NCBI RefSeq assembly: GCF_014643695.1
Contig: NZ_BMJY01000001.1
Location: 463,597-527,596 of the forward strand
From: Microbacterium album
GTDB taxonomy: Bacteria; Actinomycetota; Actinomycetes; Actinomycetales; Microbacteriaceae
Direction: 5' to 3'
Length of the DNA: 64,000 bases
Positions within the stretch are counted from its first letter, which is position 1. Each line of letters opens with the position of its first letter. Both the position numbers and the translations under genes were made by a program. Under the pieces are notes generated by a model that was given only the letters and a program-made list of their open reading frames with translations, was not told where the DNA came from and did no database searches. Below, one piece after another: positions 18,161 through 28,812 of this stretch.

Positions 18161-19327
18161 GTGATGACGCAGGACCGACCCGCACCGCACCGCACAGGGG
18201 GACGATCGATCATCGGTCGGATCGGATGGGTGGCGTTCGCCGTGACGGGCGTGCTCGCTGCCGTCGCGGCCGATCTTCTGCATCGCGCGCTGGCCTGGCG
18301 CGGTTCCGTGGAGGTCTGGCGCGCGCTCGAACCCTGGGCACCGACGATCATCCCCGCCCACGCCGGCTACACCGTCGCTCCGTGGCCCCTGATGATCTGG
18401 CTGACGCTGCTCGTCACCCTCGGATTCGCACTGGCGGCAGTCTCGGTGTTCGTTCTCCGCATCCGGCCGAGTCAGCGCCGGTGGGTACGCGCGCTCGTGC
18501 TGTGGGGCGGCCTCGTGATCGTCGCCGTGGGCGTCGTCGGCGTTGCTCAGTTGGGGCAGTGGCTGCTCTGGACGGAGACGTTCGGGGGAGCGGGAGGATC
18601 CTTCGTGCGCACCTTCACGCTGCCCGCGCTGATGGAAGCGGCGCGCTGGGGGCTGCTCTGGGGGTGGATTCCCGCCGTCGCCACGGCTCTCATCGGGATC
18701 CCGAGCCCGCGCGGGCGCGCACGGGGGCTGCTCGTACGCGGCGGGGGACTGGTCGTGGCCGCCGCCGTCGCCGCGACATGTCTTGCCGTGGTGACGCGTG
18801 AGGCGGCCCGCTCGGCGACCACCGAGGTCGCGCAGCGCGAGCAGACGGAGCCGGCCGCATCGCCGGTGCCCACCGATCCGCCGTCGGAGGTCGCGTCCAG
18901 CGCCGCTCCCGACTTCCCGGGACGCTGCTCGCCCGACGACGTCGTGGTGACGATCGCCGGCTCGGACGCCGCCACGGGGACGCGGTATCTCGCGTTCGAG
19001 GCGCGCAACGTCTCCACCGAGGCATGCGACCTGAACGGTCTGCCCGACCTCGCGTTCGCGTCGGAGGACGGCAATGCGATCCGTCCGCTGATCGAGCCGC
19101 GGGAGCACTCGCCCGCCGGCGAGCCGATCGGGGGAGACGCGGTGACCCTCGAGCCCGGTCGCACCGCACGAGCCGATCTCGTGTGGCGCGCGCCGACGGG
19201 ACGCCCGAGCGAGATCACGGTGCTGATGGCACCGTGGCCAGGTGCCGACCGGACGGCTGCGACGAAGACCCTCGACATCGTCGACGACGGTGAGATGACG
19301 CTGACGCCCTGGTACGTCCGGGAGTGA
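18161..19327 (+). CDS. Membrane protein with extracytoplasmic DUF4232 domain
   Basis: A 388-residue protein with about five membrane helices (approximate residues 22-42, 79-101, 112-132, 158-175, 193-213). A Thr/Pro/Ser linker follows, then an exported DUF4232 domain of about 130 residues (FPGRCSPDDV, RYLAFEARNVS, CDLNGLPDLAF). DUF4232 is a beta-sandwich usually found in actinobacterial lipoproteins; its ligand is unknown. The start is GTG 18161 or the adjacent ATG 18164. Two Cys in the DUF4232 domain could form a disulfide. Confidence 0.82.
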   Translation: MMTQDRPAPHRTGGRSIIGRIGWVAFAVTGVLAAVAADLLHRALAWRGSVEVWRALEPWAPTIIPAHAGYTVAPWPLMIWLTLLVTLGFALAAVSVFVLRIRPSQRRWVRALVLWGGLVIVAVGVVGVAQLGQWLLWTETFGGAGGSFVRTFTLPALMEAARWGLLWGWIPAVATALIGIPSPRGRARGLLVRGGGLVVAAAVAATCLAVVTREAARSATTEVAQREQTEPAASPVPTDPPSEVASSAAPDFPGRCSPDDVVVTIAGSDAATGTRYLAFEARNVSTEACDLNGLPDLAFASEDGNAIRPLIEPREHSPAGEPIGGDAVTLEPGRTARADLVWRAPTGRPSEITVLMAPWPGADRTAATKTLDIVDDGEMTLTPWYVRE

Positions 19328-19406
19328 GCGGTCGACGGCGTCGTGGGGTTCGCGGTGGGGCGCGGTACATAGCTACGTTGACATAATGTGCATTATCGGC
19401 TGAAGG

Positions 19407-19667
19407 CTAGCGGCCGTAGTGATAGCGGCAAGCTGCGACACGAACCTCGGTCTCGGTGACCTTGTAAACGAGGCGGTGCTCGTCGGTGATGCGCCGTGAA
19501 CAGTAGCCGGACAGGTCGTACTTCAGGGGCTCAGGCTTGCCGATTCCCTCGTTGCCGTTCCGTGTGACGTCGAGGATCAGCTGGTTGATGCGCCTGAGCA
19601 CCCGGCGATCCTGCGCCTGCCACCACAGGTAGTCCACCCAGGCGCTCTCGTCCCAGACAAGCAGCAT
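19407..19667 (-). CDS. yoeB: YoeB-family mRNA interferase toxin
   Basis: An 86-residue toxin colinear with E. coli YoeB. The catalytic residues fall at the same numbers: Glu46 (GKPEPLK), Arg65 (DEHRLVY) and His83 (CRYHYGR), so it should be active. YoeB binds the ribosomal A site and cleaves mRNA at the second codon. The start at 19667 is 3 nt after the antitoxin stop, so translation is coupled. Confidence 0.95.
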   Translation of the reverse strand: MLLVWDESAWVDYLWWQAQDRRVLRRINQLILDVTRNGNEGIGKPEPLKYDLSGYCSRRITDEHRLVYKVTETEVRVAACRYHYGR

Positions 19668-19670
19668 CGA

Positions 19671-19928
19671 TCAGTCATCGTCCGCGAGGTTGTGCGCGGC
19701 GCCTCGTCCCGCCTCAAGGCGATCCATGGCATCGAGCAGACGGCGCGCGTTCGCAGGCGACCGCATCAGGTATGCGGTCTCGCGCAGGGACTCGAACTCC
19801 TCCAGAGACACGATCACGACGGGATCGTGCCCGGCGCGGGTGATGACGACCTCTTCCCGATCGTCGACCACGGCACTCAGCACCTCGGCATAGCGAGCAC
19901 GCGACTCGCTGTAGCTCATCGTCTTCAA
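19671..19928 (-). CDS. yefM: YefM-family antitoxin
   Basis: An 85-residue antitoxin: MKTMSYSESRARYAEVL, then VVITRAGHDPVVIVSLEEFESLRETAYL, typical of YefM. The TTG at 19928 is preferred over ATG 19919. GGGAGG lies 6 nt before the TTG but 15 nt before the ATG, and MKTMSYSE is the usual family N-terminus. It neutralises YoeB and represses the operon through the TGTACA operator just upstream. Confidence 0.92.
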   Translation of the reverse strand: MKTMSYSESRARYAEVLSAVVDDREEVVITRAGHDPVVIVSLEEFESLRETAYLMRSPANARRLLDAMDRLEAGRGAAHNLADDD

Positions 19929-19941
19929 CGCACACCTCCCC

Positions 19942-19959
19942 TGTACAAGATATTGTACA
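19942..19959. promoter_or_regulatory. YefM-YoeB operator
   Basis: Two TGTACA hexamers (19942-19947 and 19954-19959) separated by 6 nt lie 14 nt upstream of the TTG start. Each hexamer is itself a palindrome. E. coli yefM-yoeB is controlled from TGTACA-containing palindromes, so this is a confident operator call by analogy. Confidence 0.75.
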
Positions 19960-20070
19960 ACGCCGCGTGAGATCCCCTTGCCGAGCACCTTTCCCGGCTG
20001 GGTGTCGACGCTCGGGGTCACCGATGGGACATCTGCCGCTTGCGCTCCTGCCGCCGGAGGCTCTTCTCCC

Positions 20071-20114
20071 CGTCACGCGTTGTTCACCGTGGGGCCTCTT
20101 CCGGTTCACCTGTG
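20071..20114 (+). promoter_or_regulatory. PHO-box-like repeat upstream of the glycosidase-phosphatase gene
   Basis: GTTCACC occurs at 20082-20088 and 20104-20110, exactly 22 nt (two 11-nt units) apart. A weaker unit CGTCACG lies 11 nt before the first (20071-20077), and the 20093 unit is degenerate. Actinobacterial PhoP binds 11-nt direct repeats with this heptamer. The array lies 89-132 nt upstream of the ATG. The rest of the 240-nt gap shows no other clear element. Confidence 0.6.
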
Positions 20115-20202
20115 CTCGGGAGGGTCGAGAACGTCGTGCCCAGATTCCGACTCCGGTCGCGCGGGCCGACAGAACACCTATCCCCCCTACAGGAGATCCT
20201 CC

Positions 20203-23200
20203 ATGCATTTGCGCTCACGCACGCGCGCCAGCGGTGTGTTGGCGGCGTTGACCGCCGCCACACTCGCCATCGCCCTCGCGCCGACAGCTGCCTTCGCGGC
20301 GCCGCTGCCCCCCGTCGTCGTCGACGGAATGAACCTCGACTCGCAGGGTGCTGCGGTCGTCAACAACCTCGAGCGCGCGGAGCTCGCTCCCGGCCTCGTG
20401 CACGTGAAGTACGAGCGCCTGGACGCGTCGGGCTGGCAGCAGGTGAACATCCTCAAGGCGCAGCTGAGCCCGGAGACGGTGCGCGTCGGCTACCTCAGCC
20501 CCGAGACGATCGCGGGTGACGGTGCGACGGTCACGGAGATGGTGGACGGCGCCGGCGCCGTCGCGGGGATCAATCTCGACCGCTTCGACATCAACAACTC
20601 GAACGCGGCCGCGGGATGGGGCGTGCAGAACGGGGAGATCCTGAAGTCCGGCAACCCGGACGCGGCGCCCTCGATCGTGATCGATCAGCACGGTCTGGGC
20701 TCGCTCACGGACCTCCTGCTCGAGGGCAGCGTGGCCTTCGGCGACAGGACGCTCCGCCTCGGCGGCATCAACGTCACCTCGCTCGGAACCGGCGTGGCGC
20801 TCTACACGCCGCGCTGGGGCTCCTACAGCCGTGCGCGCGTGCTCAACGGCGGCGCGGGCGTCGAGGTCCTTGTGGGCCCGGACGACCGCGTGCAGTCGGT
20901 CTCGGAGACCGTCGGCGAGGGCCAGCTGCCCGAGGGTGTGCGTGCGATCGTCGCACCGGCGTCGCGTGCAGAGGCCGCGGCGCTGCGCACCCTCCAGCCC
21001 GGCGACCTCGTCTCGATCGACTACCGCATCGACGCGGGAGAGCTCGAGGTCCAGGAGGCCGGCGGCGCCTGGCACCGCATCCTCCGGGACGGCGAGGTCG
21101 TGCGCGCGAGCAACAACGATCTTCACCCCCGCACGATGGTGGGCTTCAGTGAGGACGGCGCCACGGCGTACTTCGTGCAGGTGGACGGTCGCACCGCGAT
21201 CGCCCGCGGCATGACGCTGACCGAGCAGGGCCAGTTCATGAAGGACCTCGGCGCGCACAACGCCACCAACGTCGACGGCGGCGGCTCGAGCCAGGTCAAC
21301 GTCCGCAAGCCGGGTCACACGCTGAGCACGATCTCGAACACCCCGTCCGACGGCTACGAGCGACGTGACGGCGACGGCCTCGGGCTGTTCCTTGCGCAGC
21401 CCGGGTCCGGCAACCTCACCGGCTTCCGTCTCGAGGCCGCGCAGCAGACGCGCGAGGAAGCGCTCCGCGTCTTCCCCGGGCTCTCGCGCACCGTGCTTGC
21501 CCACGGTCACGACGAGATGAATGCCGCTGTCGAGGCCGTGGCGCAGTCCTGGTCGACGGCAGACGCCGACGTGGCGTCCGCGGCTGCCGCGGGCGCGCGG
21601 GGCATCGTCACCGGTGTCGCGACCGGCTCGACCGTCGTCACGGCCGGAGAGCGCGCGCAGGGCACGCTCGACGTGCGCGTGCTCGGACGGCTCGACCACC
21701 TCAGCACGGCGGAGACGAGCATCACGCTCGAGACCATCGGCTCCCGGACGATCATCGGCCTCACCGGCCACGACAAGGCCGGCTTCACGGCGCCCGTCGA
21801 GGCCCGTGACGTGACGGTGACGAACCCCACCCCGGACGTGTTCGAGGTCTCCCCCACCGATGACGGCCGTTTCGAGGTCACGGCCATCGGCGAGGAGGGC
21901 ACGGCGCGACTCGTGTTCGAGGCCGACGGCGTCACGCTCGAGGTCATCGTCGCGGTTCCGCTCGAGGTGCGACTGATCGACGACTTCTCCGACATCAGCG
22001 GCTGGACCACGGCGCACGACCGCGCTCCGACCGGATCGGTGGAGCCGGGCGAGGGTCATGAGGGCAGCCCCAGCATCCGCGTGAACTACAACTTCACCGA
22101 GTCGACCGGCACGCGCGGCCGCTACGCCGTGGCGCCGGGTGCCGTTCCCGGCGGCTCGGGCGGCATCGACATCCCGGGTCGCCCGCAGAAGCTGTCGGTC
22201 TGGGTCAAGGGCGACGGCAAGGGCTCGCTCCTGCGCCTGCAGGTGATGCAGGCCAACGGCGTGCGCAACTGGATCGACGGCCCGGATGGGCAGCAGTCGC
22301 TCCACACCACGTGGACCGGCTGGGAGCGCCAGGACTTCATCGTCCCCGAGTCGTTCGAGTTTCCCCTGAAGCTCGAGCGCATCCGCGTGCTGGAGACGGT
22401 CGCGGCCAAGCAGTACACGGGCTCGCTCGAGTTCTCGAAGATCTACGCCTACCTCCCGCCGGAGGGCGTGGAGGCACCCGTCGTGAACCGGGTCGAGGAC
22501 CCGGTGATCGCTCCCGCCGGCGCGACCGACGGCGACCCGCTGCGCGTGGCTGTGTTCTCCGACGCGCAGTTCGTCGCCCGCAACCCCAACAGCGGCGCGG
22601 TGCAGGGCGCGCGGGAAGCGCTGCGCGAGATCGTGGCGTCCGAGCCCGACCTCATGCTGCTGAACGGCGACTTCGTCGATGAGGCTGCCCCTGAGGACTT
22701 CGAGCTCGCTCGACGCATCCTCGACGAGGAGCTCGAGGGTGCGGACTTCCCGTGGTACTACCTCCCCGGCAACCACGAGATCATGGGCGCCTCGATCAAC
22801 AACTTCCGTGCGGCGTTCGGTGACACGTACCGCACGGTTGACGTCGAGGGCACGCGCTTCATCATGATGAACTCCGCGACCGCCCGCATGGCCAGCGAGT
22901 TCGCGCAGGTGCAGATGCTGCGCGCGCAGCTGGACGACGCTGCCACCAACCCCGAGATCACGGGCGTCATGCTCGTGTCGCACATGCCGACGAACGATCC
23001 GCTTCCGACCAAGGGCAGCCAGCTGACGGATCGGAACGAAGCCGCGATGATCGACAACTGGCTGCAGGACTTCCGCGAGTCCAGCGGGAAGTCGGCGGCC
23101 TACATCGCCGGTCACGTGGGCGTCTTCCACAGCTCCAGCGTCGACGGAGTGCCGTACGTCATCAGCGGGAACTCGGGCAAGGATCCCGCGTCGACGCCTG

Positions 23201-24675
23201 CGAACGGTGGCTTCACCGGCTGGATGATGCTCGGTGTGGATCCCGCCCAGGGTCTGTGGCGCGACGCCGAGGGCTCGTGGCTCAAGGTCGAGACGAAGGC
23301 GCGCGTCGACGAGTCCGGCCTCACGGTCTCGGCTCCCGAGCGCCTCGTCTTCGGCGAGTCCGGCGAGGTGTCGGCGAGCTTCACGCAGGACGAGGGCCGG
23401 GTCGTTCCGGTCGCCTGGCCGGTGTCGAGCGCGTGGGGCGGAGACGGCGTGCACGTCGGGAATGCCCAGGACGCGCCCGAGGATGCCGTGGTCGCCATCG
23501 ACCCGCGTGCCGGGACGATCGAGGCCGTCGGCGTAGGCACCGCTCGCATCGACGTCACGGTCAACGGCGAGACCGCCCAGGCCGACCTCGTGGTCGCGCC
23601 GAAGCAGTTCGAGCTGGGCGACGCGACCCTCGACGTCACGGGCACTGCGGCCGTCGGCGGCACGCTGACCGCCGCTCACGTGTGGTCGGTGCCCGAGGGC
23701 GCTGAGGTCTCGTACCGGTGGCTGCGCGACGGCGAGCCGATCGCCGGCGCCGAGGGCCTGACCTACGACGTCACCGCCGGCGACCTCGGGAGCGAGATCG
23801 TCGCCGAGGCGACGGTCACCGCTCGCGGCCACGCGCCCGCCGTCGTGCCCAGCAATGCGGTGGTCATCGGCGAGGGCGAGCTCGTGCTCGTCGCCGCCCC
23901 CACCGTGTCCGGCGAGCGCGCCGTCGGCGGACTGCTCACCGCGACGCTCGGCGAGTGGGATCTGGCCACGGAGACGCAGCTCGTGTGGCTGCGCGACGGC
24001 GAGCCGATCGCCGGCGCCGAGGGCACCGAGTACCGCCTCACCGCGGCCGACTCCCTCGCCGAGATCAGCGTCGAGGTCACCGCGACCGCAGCGGGCTACG
24101 GCACGGCCGTCGTCCGGAGCGCCGCTGCGCTGGTCGACCAGCGCCCGCTGATCGTCCAGCCGGCGCCGAACCCCGGCGCCGACGGTCTCGACGGCGGTAA
24201 CCGCGGCGGAGTGTCCGCGACGCTGAACGGCTCGGTGGCGACCCTGACGCTGCCGAGCGGGATCGCCGTGGACGGCGAGTGGCTCTCCGTCTACGCGTTC
24301 TCCACGCCGCAGCCGCTCGGCTGGCAGGCCGTCTCGGCGGACGCCGTTCGGGTGGACGTGTCGGCACTCGCGGCCGGCGAGCACCGTCTCGCGCTGTACC
24401 GGGTCGACGGCACGCTGATCGGCTGGGCGCCGATCACGATCGCGGCCGCGCCGTCCGACGCCGATCAGGACACCGACGGCGCCACCGACGGTGCATCCGA
24501 CGGCGCGACGGACCGCGACCCGTCCACGGGCGGCTCCTCGGCCAGCGACCCGCTGGCGACCACCGGGGTCGGCGACCCGACGGCGGTCTGGGTGGTCGCG
24601 GCGGTCGCGCTCCTGCTCGGCGGCGCCGGCCTCTGGCTCGCGCAGCGCGTACGCGCCCGCCGTCAGGAGGACTGA
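20203..24675 (+). CDS. Cell-wall-anchored phosphodiester glycosidase-metallophosphoesterase fusion
   Basis: A 1,490-residue exported protein; start set by AGGAG before ATG 20203. Order: signal peptide 1-32 (AFA cleavage). NAGPA-type phosphodiester glycosidase about 33-400 (VAGINLDRFD, HPRTMVGF, NVDGGGSSQ), which removes sugars from phosphodiesters. Ig-like linker. Jelly-roll, carbohydrate-binding-like module about 590-755. Calcineurin-type metallophosphoesterase about 780-985 with VFSDAQF, LNGDFVDE, PGNHEI, SHMP and GHVGVFH. Ig-like repeats, including two tandem about 90-residue modules sharing LRDGEPIAGAEG. Acidic Asp/Gly linker. Sorting signal LATTG (1451-1455), one membrane helix and a basic tail. 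LAxTG is the class E sortase motif. Together these suggest stepwise release of phosphate from glycosyl-phosphodiesters at the cell wall. The PHO-box-like promoter supports phosphate-starvation control. Domain functions are family knowledge; the pathway is inference. Confidence 0.9.
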   Translation: MHLRSRTRASGVLAALTAATLAIALAPTAAFAAPLPPVVVDGMNLDSQGAAVVNNLERAELAPGLVHVKYERLDASGWQQVNILKAQLSPETVRVGYLSPETIAGDGATVTEMVDGAGAVAGINLDRFDINNSNAAAGWGVQNGEILKSGNPDAAPSIVIDQHGLGSLTDLLLEGSVAFGDRTLRLGGINVTSLGTGVALYTPRWGSYSRARVLNGGAGVEVLVGPDDRVQSVSETVGEGQLPEGVRAIVAPASRAEAAALRTLQPGDLVSIDYRIDAGELEVQEAGGAWHRILRDGEVVRASNNDLHPRTMVGFSEDGATAYFVQVDGRTAIARGMTLTEQGQFMKDLGAHNATNVDGGGSSQVNVRKPGHTLSTISNTPSDGYERRDGDGLGLFLAQPGSGNLTGFRLEAAQQTREEALRVFPGLSRTVLAHGHDEMNAAVEAVAQSWSTADADVASAAAAGARGIVTGVATGSTVVTAGERAQGTLDVRVLGRLDHLSTAETSITLETIGSRTIIGLTGHDKAGFTAPVEARDVTVTNPTPDVFEVSPTDDGRFEVTAIGEEGTARLVFEADGVTLEVIVAVPLEVRLIDDFSDISGWTTAHDRAPTGSVEPGEGHEGSPSIRVNYNFTESTGTRGRYAVAPGAVPGGSGGIDIPGRPQKLSVWVKGDGKGSLLRLQVMQANGVRNWIDGPDGQQSLHTTWTGWERQDFIVPESFEFPLKLERIRVLETVAAKQYTGSLEFSKIYAYLPPEGVEAPVVNRVEDPVIAPAGATDGDPLRVAVFSDAQFVARNPNSGAVQGAREALREIVASEPDLMLLNGDFVDEAAPEDFELARRILDEELEGADFPWYYLPGNHEIMGASINNFRAAFGDTYRTVDVEGTRFIMMNSATARMASEFAQVQMLRAQLDDAATNPEITGVMLVSHMPTNDPLPTKGSQLTDRNEAAMIDNWLQDFRESSGKSAAYIAGHVGVFHSSSVDGVPYVISGNSGKDPASTPANGGFTGWMMLGVDPAQGLWRDAEGSWLKVETKARVDESGLTVSAPERLVFGESGEVSASFTQDEGRVVPVAWPVSSAWGGDGVHVGNAQDAPEDAVVAIDPRAGTIEAVGVGTARIDVTVNGETAQADLVVAPKQFELGDATLDVTGTAAVGGTLTAAHVWSVPEGAEVSYRWLRDGEPIAGAEGLTYDVTAGDLGSEIVAEATVTARGHAPAVVPSNAVVIGEGELVLVAAPTVSGERAVGGLLTATLGEWDLATETQLVWLRDGEPIAGAEGTEYRLTAADSLAEISVEVTATAAGYGTAVVRSAAALVDQRPLIVQPAPNPGADGLDGGNRGGVSATLNGSVATLTLPSGIAVDGEWLSVYAFSTPQPLGWQAVSADAVRVDVSALAAGEHRLALYRVDGTLIGWAPITIAAAPSDADQDTDGATDGASDGATDRDPSTGGSSASDPLATTGVGDPTAVWVVAAVALLLGGAGLWLAQRVRARRQED
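23715..24027 (+). repeat. Tandem Ig-like repeat modules within the wall protein
   Basis: Two adjacent copies, beginning near 23640 and 23920, share a nearly identical stretch encoding LRDGEPIAGAEG (about 23721-23756 and 23991-24026). The local nucleotide identity suggests recent duplication or gene conversion within the stalk. Confidence 0.7.
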
Positions 24676-24686
24676 GGTCAAAAACG

Positions 24687-24724
24687 CCGCGGGGCGGGTC
24701 GTCGAGAGACGGTCCGCCCCGCGG
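24687..24724. terminator. Terminator after the wall-anchored phosphatase gene
   Basis: An 11-bp perfect stem, CCGCGGGGCGG (24687-24697) with CCGCCCCGCGG (24714-24724), and a 16-nt loop, 12 nt past the stop. AAAA upstream gives a U-run on the minus strand, so it also suits the convergent UvrA-like gene. Confidence 0.75.
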
Positions 24725-24743
24725 TCGTTCCAGGCGCCGGAAC

Positions 24744-27133
<2,390 letters not shown>

Positions 27134-27196
27134 GCGGCTCTCCGGTCGGAACGGGTGGGTGGGACGGACGGGGTCCGCGACGGCGTCAGCGCGCCG

Positions 27197-27604
27197 TCAC
27201 CGGCGCTCCTGCACGCGCAGCATGTTGCCCGCGGGATCGCGCACCGCGAAGTCGCGCACGCCATAGTCCTGCTCGATGGGCTCCTGGACGATGTCCGCTC
27301 CCCCGGCCTCGAGCGCCTCGAAGGCGGCGTCCAGGTCTGCGGTCGCGAGAAGGAGGCTGGCGAACGTGCCCTTCGCCATCATCTCGGCGATGGTGCGCTG
27401 CTCGTCCTCGGTGAGCGAGGGATCCGCGGCGGGCGGGTAGAGCACGACGGAGGTGTCCTGACCGGCGGGGCCCACGGTGATCCAGCGCATGGCGCCCTGG
27501 CCGACGTCGAGGCGGACCTCGAACCCCAGGAGGTCGCGGTAGAAGGCGAGCGACGCCTCCGGGTCGGTGTGCGGAAGGAAGCTGGAGAAGATGGTGATGT
27601 TCAT
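27197..27604 (-). CDS. VOC family protein
   Basis: A 135-residue glyoxalase/bleomycin-resistance-fold protein: FSSFLPHTDPEASLAFYRDLLGFEVRLDV is shown here by its parts PEASLAFYRD and FEVRLDVG, then FALL-type strand SLLLATADLDAAFEAL and a final RDPAGNMLRVQE. TAGCGT (27611-27616) ends 6 nt before its ATG, so it can start its own leaderless message although the AraC gene ends only 4 nt upstream. It lies between the AraC regulator and the UvrA-like ATPase and may bind the inducing compound. Confidence 0.85.
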   Translation of the reverse strand: MNITIFSSFLPHTDPEASLAFYRDLLGFEVRLDVGQGAMRWITVGPAGQDTSVVLYPPAADPSLTEDEQRTIAEMMAKGTFASLLLATADLDAAFEALEAGGADIVQEPIEQDYGVRDFAVRDPAGNMLRVQERR

Positions 27605-27608
27605 GCGG

Positions 27609-28058
27609 TCACGCTAACCGCGGGGTCCGACGCCGCGCTTCTCGATTCCTGATCGGCCTCGTGACGTTCTTGACGACCAGCGACGGCAGACCGGGCATGC
27701 CATGGTCGTCAGCGGATCTCTTGTAGACGCTGGGCGGCATGCCGACGAGCTCGGTGAACCGCGTGCTGAACGTTCCGAGCGACGAGCACCCCACCTCGAA
27801 ACACACGTCTGTGACGCTGAGGTCGCCGCGGCGCAGCAGGGTCATGGCGCGCTCGATGCGGCGGGTCATGAGGTAGCTGTAGGGCGATTCGCCATACGCG
27901 CGCTTGAACTGACGGCTCAGGTGCCCTGCCGACATTCCCACGCTTCGAGCGAGCGCCTCGACGTCGAGAGGGTGGGCGTACTCGCGATCCATGCGGTCGC
28001 GGACCCTTCGCAGCAGCGTCAGCTCGCGCAGGCGCGCCTGGCGTCTCGAATCGTCCAC
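27609..28058 (-). CDS. AraC-family transcriptional regulator
   Basis: About 149 residues consisting almost only of the two-HTH AraC domain: LARSVGMSAGHLSRQFKRAYG and SVTDVCFEVGCSSLGTFSTRF. There is no separate ligand-binding domain, so it may sense its signal with help from the VOC partner downstream. The open frame starts at GTG 28100; GTG 28058 is preferred because homology begins there (DDSRRQARLREL). Just upstream of this start is a 12-bp palindrome that could be its own operator. Head of the AraC-VOC-UvrA2 cluster. Confidence 0.85.
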   Translation of the reverse strand: MDDSRRQARLRELTLLRRVRDRMDREYAHPLDVEALARSVGMSAGHLSRQFKRAYGESPYSYLMTRRIERAMTLLRRGDLSVTDVCFEVGCSSLGTFSTRFTELVGMPPSVYKRSADDHGMPGLPSLVVKNVTRPIRNREARRRTPRLA

Positions 28059-28059
28059 T

Positions 28060-28071
28060 GCACGATCGTGC
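28060..28071. promoter_or_regulatory. Palindrome at the araC-type gene start
   Basis: GCACGATCGTGC, a perfect 12-bp palindrome, lies 1 nt upstream of the preferred GTG start. Possible autoregulatory operator. No experimental analogue known to me. Confidence 0.35.
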
Positions 28072-28109
28072 CACGAGGCGCGCGTGGAGCGCAGCAGCAC
28101 CGCACGGTG

Positions 28110-28700
28110 TCAGACCGGCGGGGCCTCCCCGCTCCCCCACTTCGGCGGGGGCGGCGTCCACGTCTCGAGCGAGTGGATCAGCGCGCGTGGCGTGTCGACG
28201 ACCACGAGCGACTCGCGGAACTCCGCCGTGACGAAGCCCTCCTCGACCATGCGATCCACCATCGTGAGCATGGGTCGCCAGAACCCCCGCACGTCGTAGA
28301 CGGCCACGGGCTTGCGGTGGATGCCGAGCTGGAGCCAGGTCCACACCTCGAAGAACTCCTCGAGCGTGCCGATGCCGCCGGGCAGGGCCACGAACCCATC
28401 GGAGAGCTCGGCCATCCGCAGCTTGCGCGCGTGCATGTCGGGCACGATCTCGAACGTGGTCAGATCGGGGTGCGCCATCTCCTTGTCCACGAGGGCTTCC
28501 GGCATGACGCCGTACACCTCCGCGCCGGCCTCCCGCGCCGCGGTGGACACGGCGCCCATCAGGCCGACGTTGCCGCCCCCGTAGACCACACCCACCCCGT
28601 GCGCCGCGAGCGCCTGCCCCACGTCGACGGCGGCGCGGGCGTACCCGGGATCGACGCCGGGGGACGAGCCGGTGAACACGGCGACACGTTGCAGCGTCAT
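28110..28700 (-). CDS. LOG-family nucleotide 5'-monophosphate phosphoribohydrolase
   Basis: A 196-residue Rossmann-fold protein (TIGR00730). The active-site motif PGGIGTLEEFFE and the GGGNVGLMG loop are intact. LOG enzymes release ribose-5-phosphate from cytokinin nucleotides or AMP/CMP-like nucleotides. Start ATG 28700 has GAGGAGA 10 nt upstream; the frame extends further only by chance. Monocistronic between the AraC gene and the divergent AEC transporter. Confidence 0.92.
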   Translation of the reverse strand: MTLQRVAVFTGSSPGVDPGYARAAVDVGQALAAHGVGVVYGGGNVGLMGAVSTAAREAGAEVYGVMPEALVDKEMAHPDLTTFEIVPDMHARKLRMAELSDGFVALPGGIGTLEEFFEVWTWLQLGIHRKPVAVYDVRGFWRPMLTMVDRMVEEGFVTAEFRESLVVVDTPRALIHSLETWTPPPPKWGSGEAPPV

Positions 28701-28772
28701 GAAGAGGTTTCTCCTCGCGGATCGGGTGACATCGGTGCTTCTGCCGCATCCCAGCCTAGGCAACGCCTTAGG

Positions 28773-28801
28773 TTGACAGGGTGCCCCTCGCCCCTTCTAT
28801 G
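28773..28801 (+). promoter_or_regulatory. Sigma-A-type promoter of the AEC transporter gene
   Basis: A perfect TTGACA (28773-28778), a 17-nt spacer and TCTATG (28796-28801), 11 nt before the ATG at 28813. Confidence 0.55.
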
Positions 28802-28812
28802 CCGTATCCGCG

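Noticed and set aside
20215..24681. A 1,488-codon open frame on the minus strand opposite the wall-protein gene
   Set aside because: It mirrors the codon bias of the real gene, has Arg/His/Asp-rich low-complexity sequence and no domain; the plus frame has signal peptide and domains.
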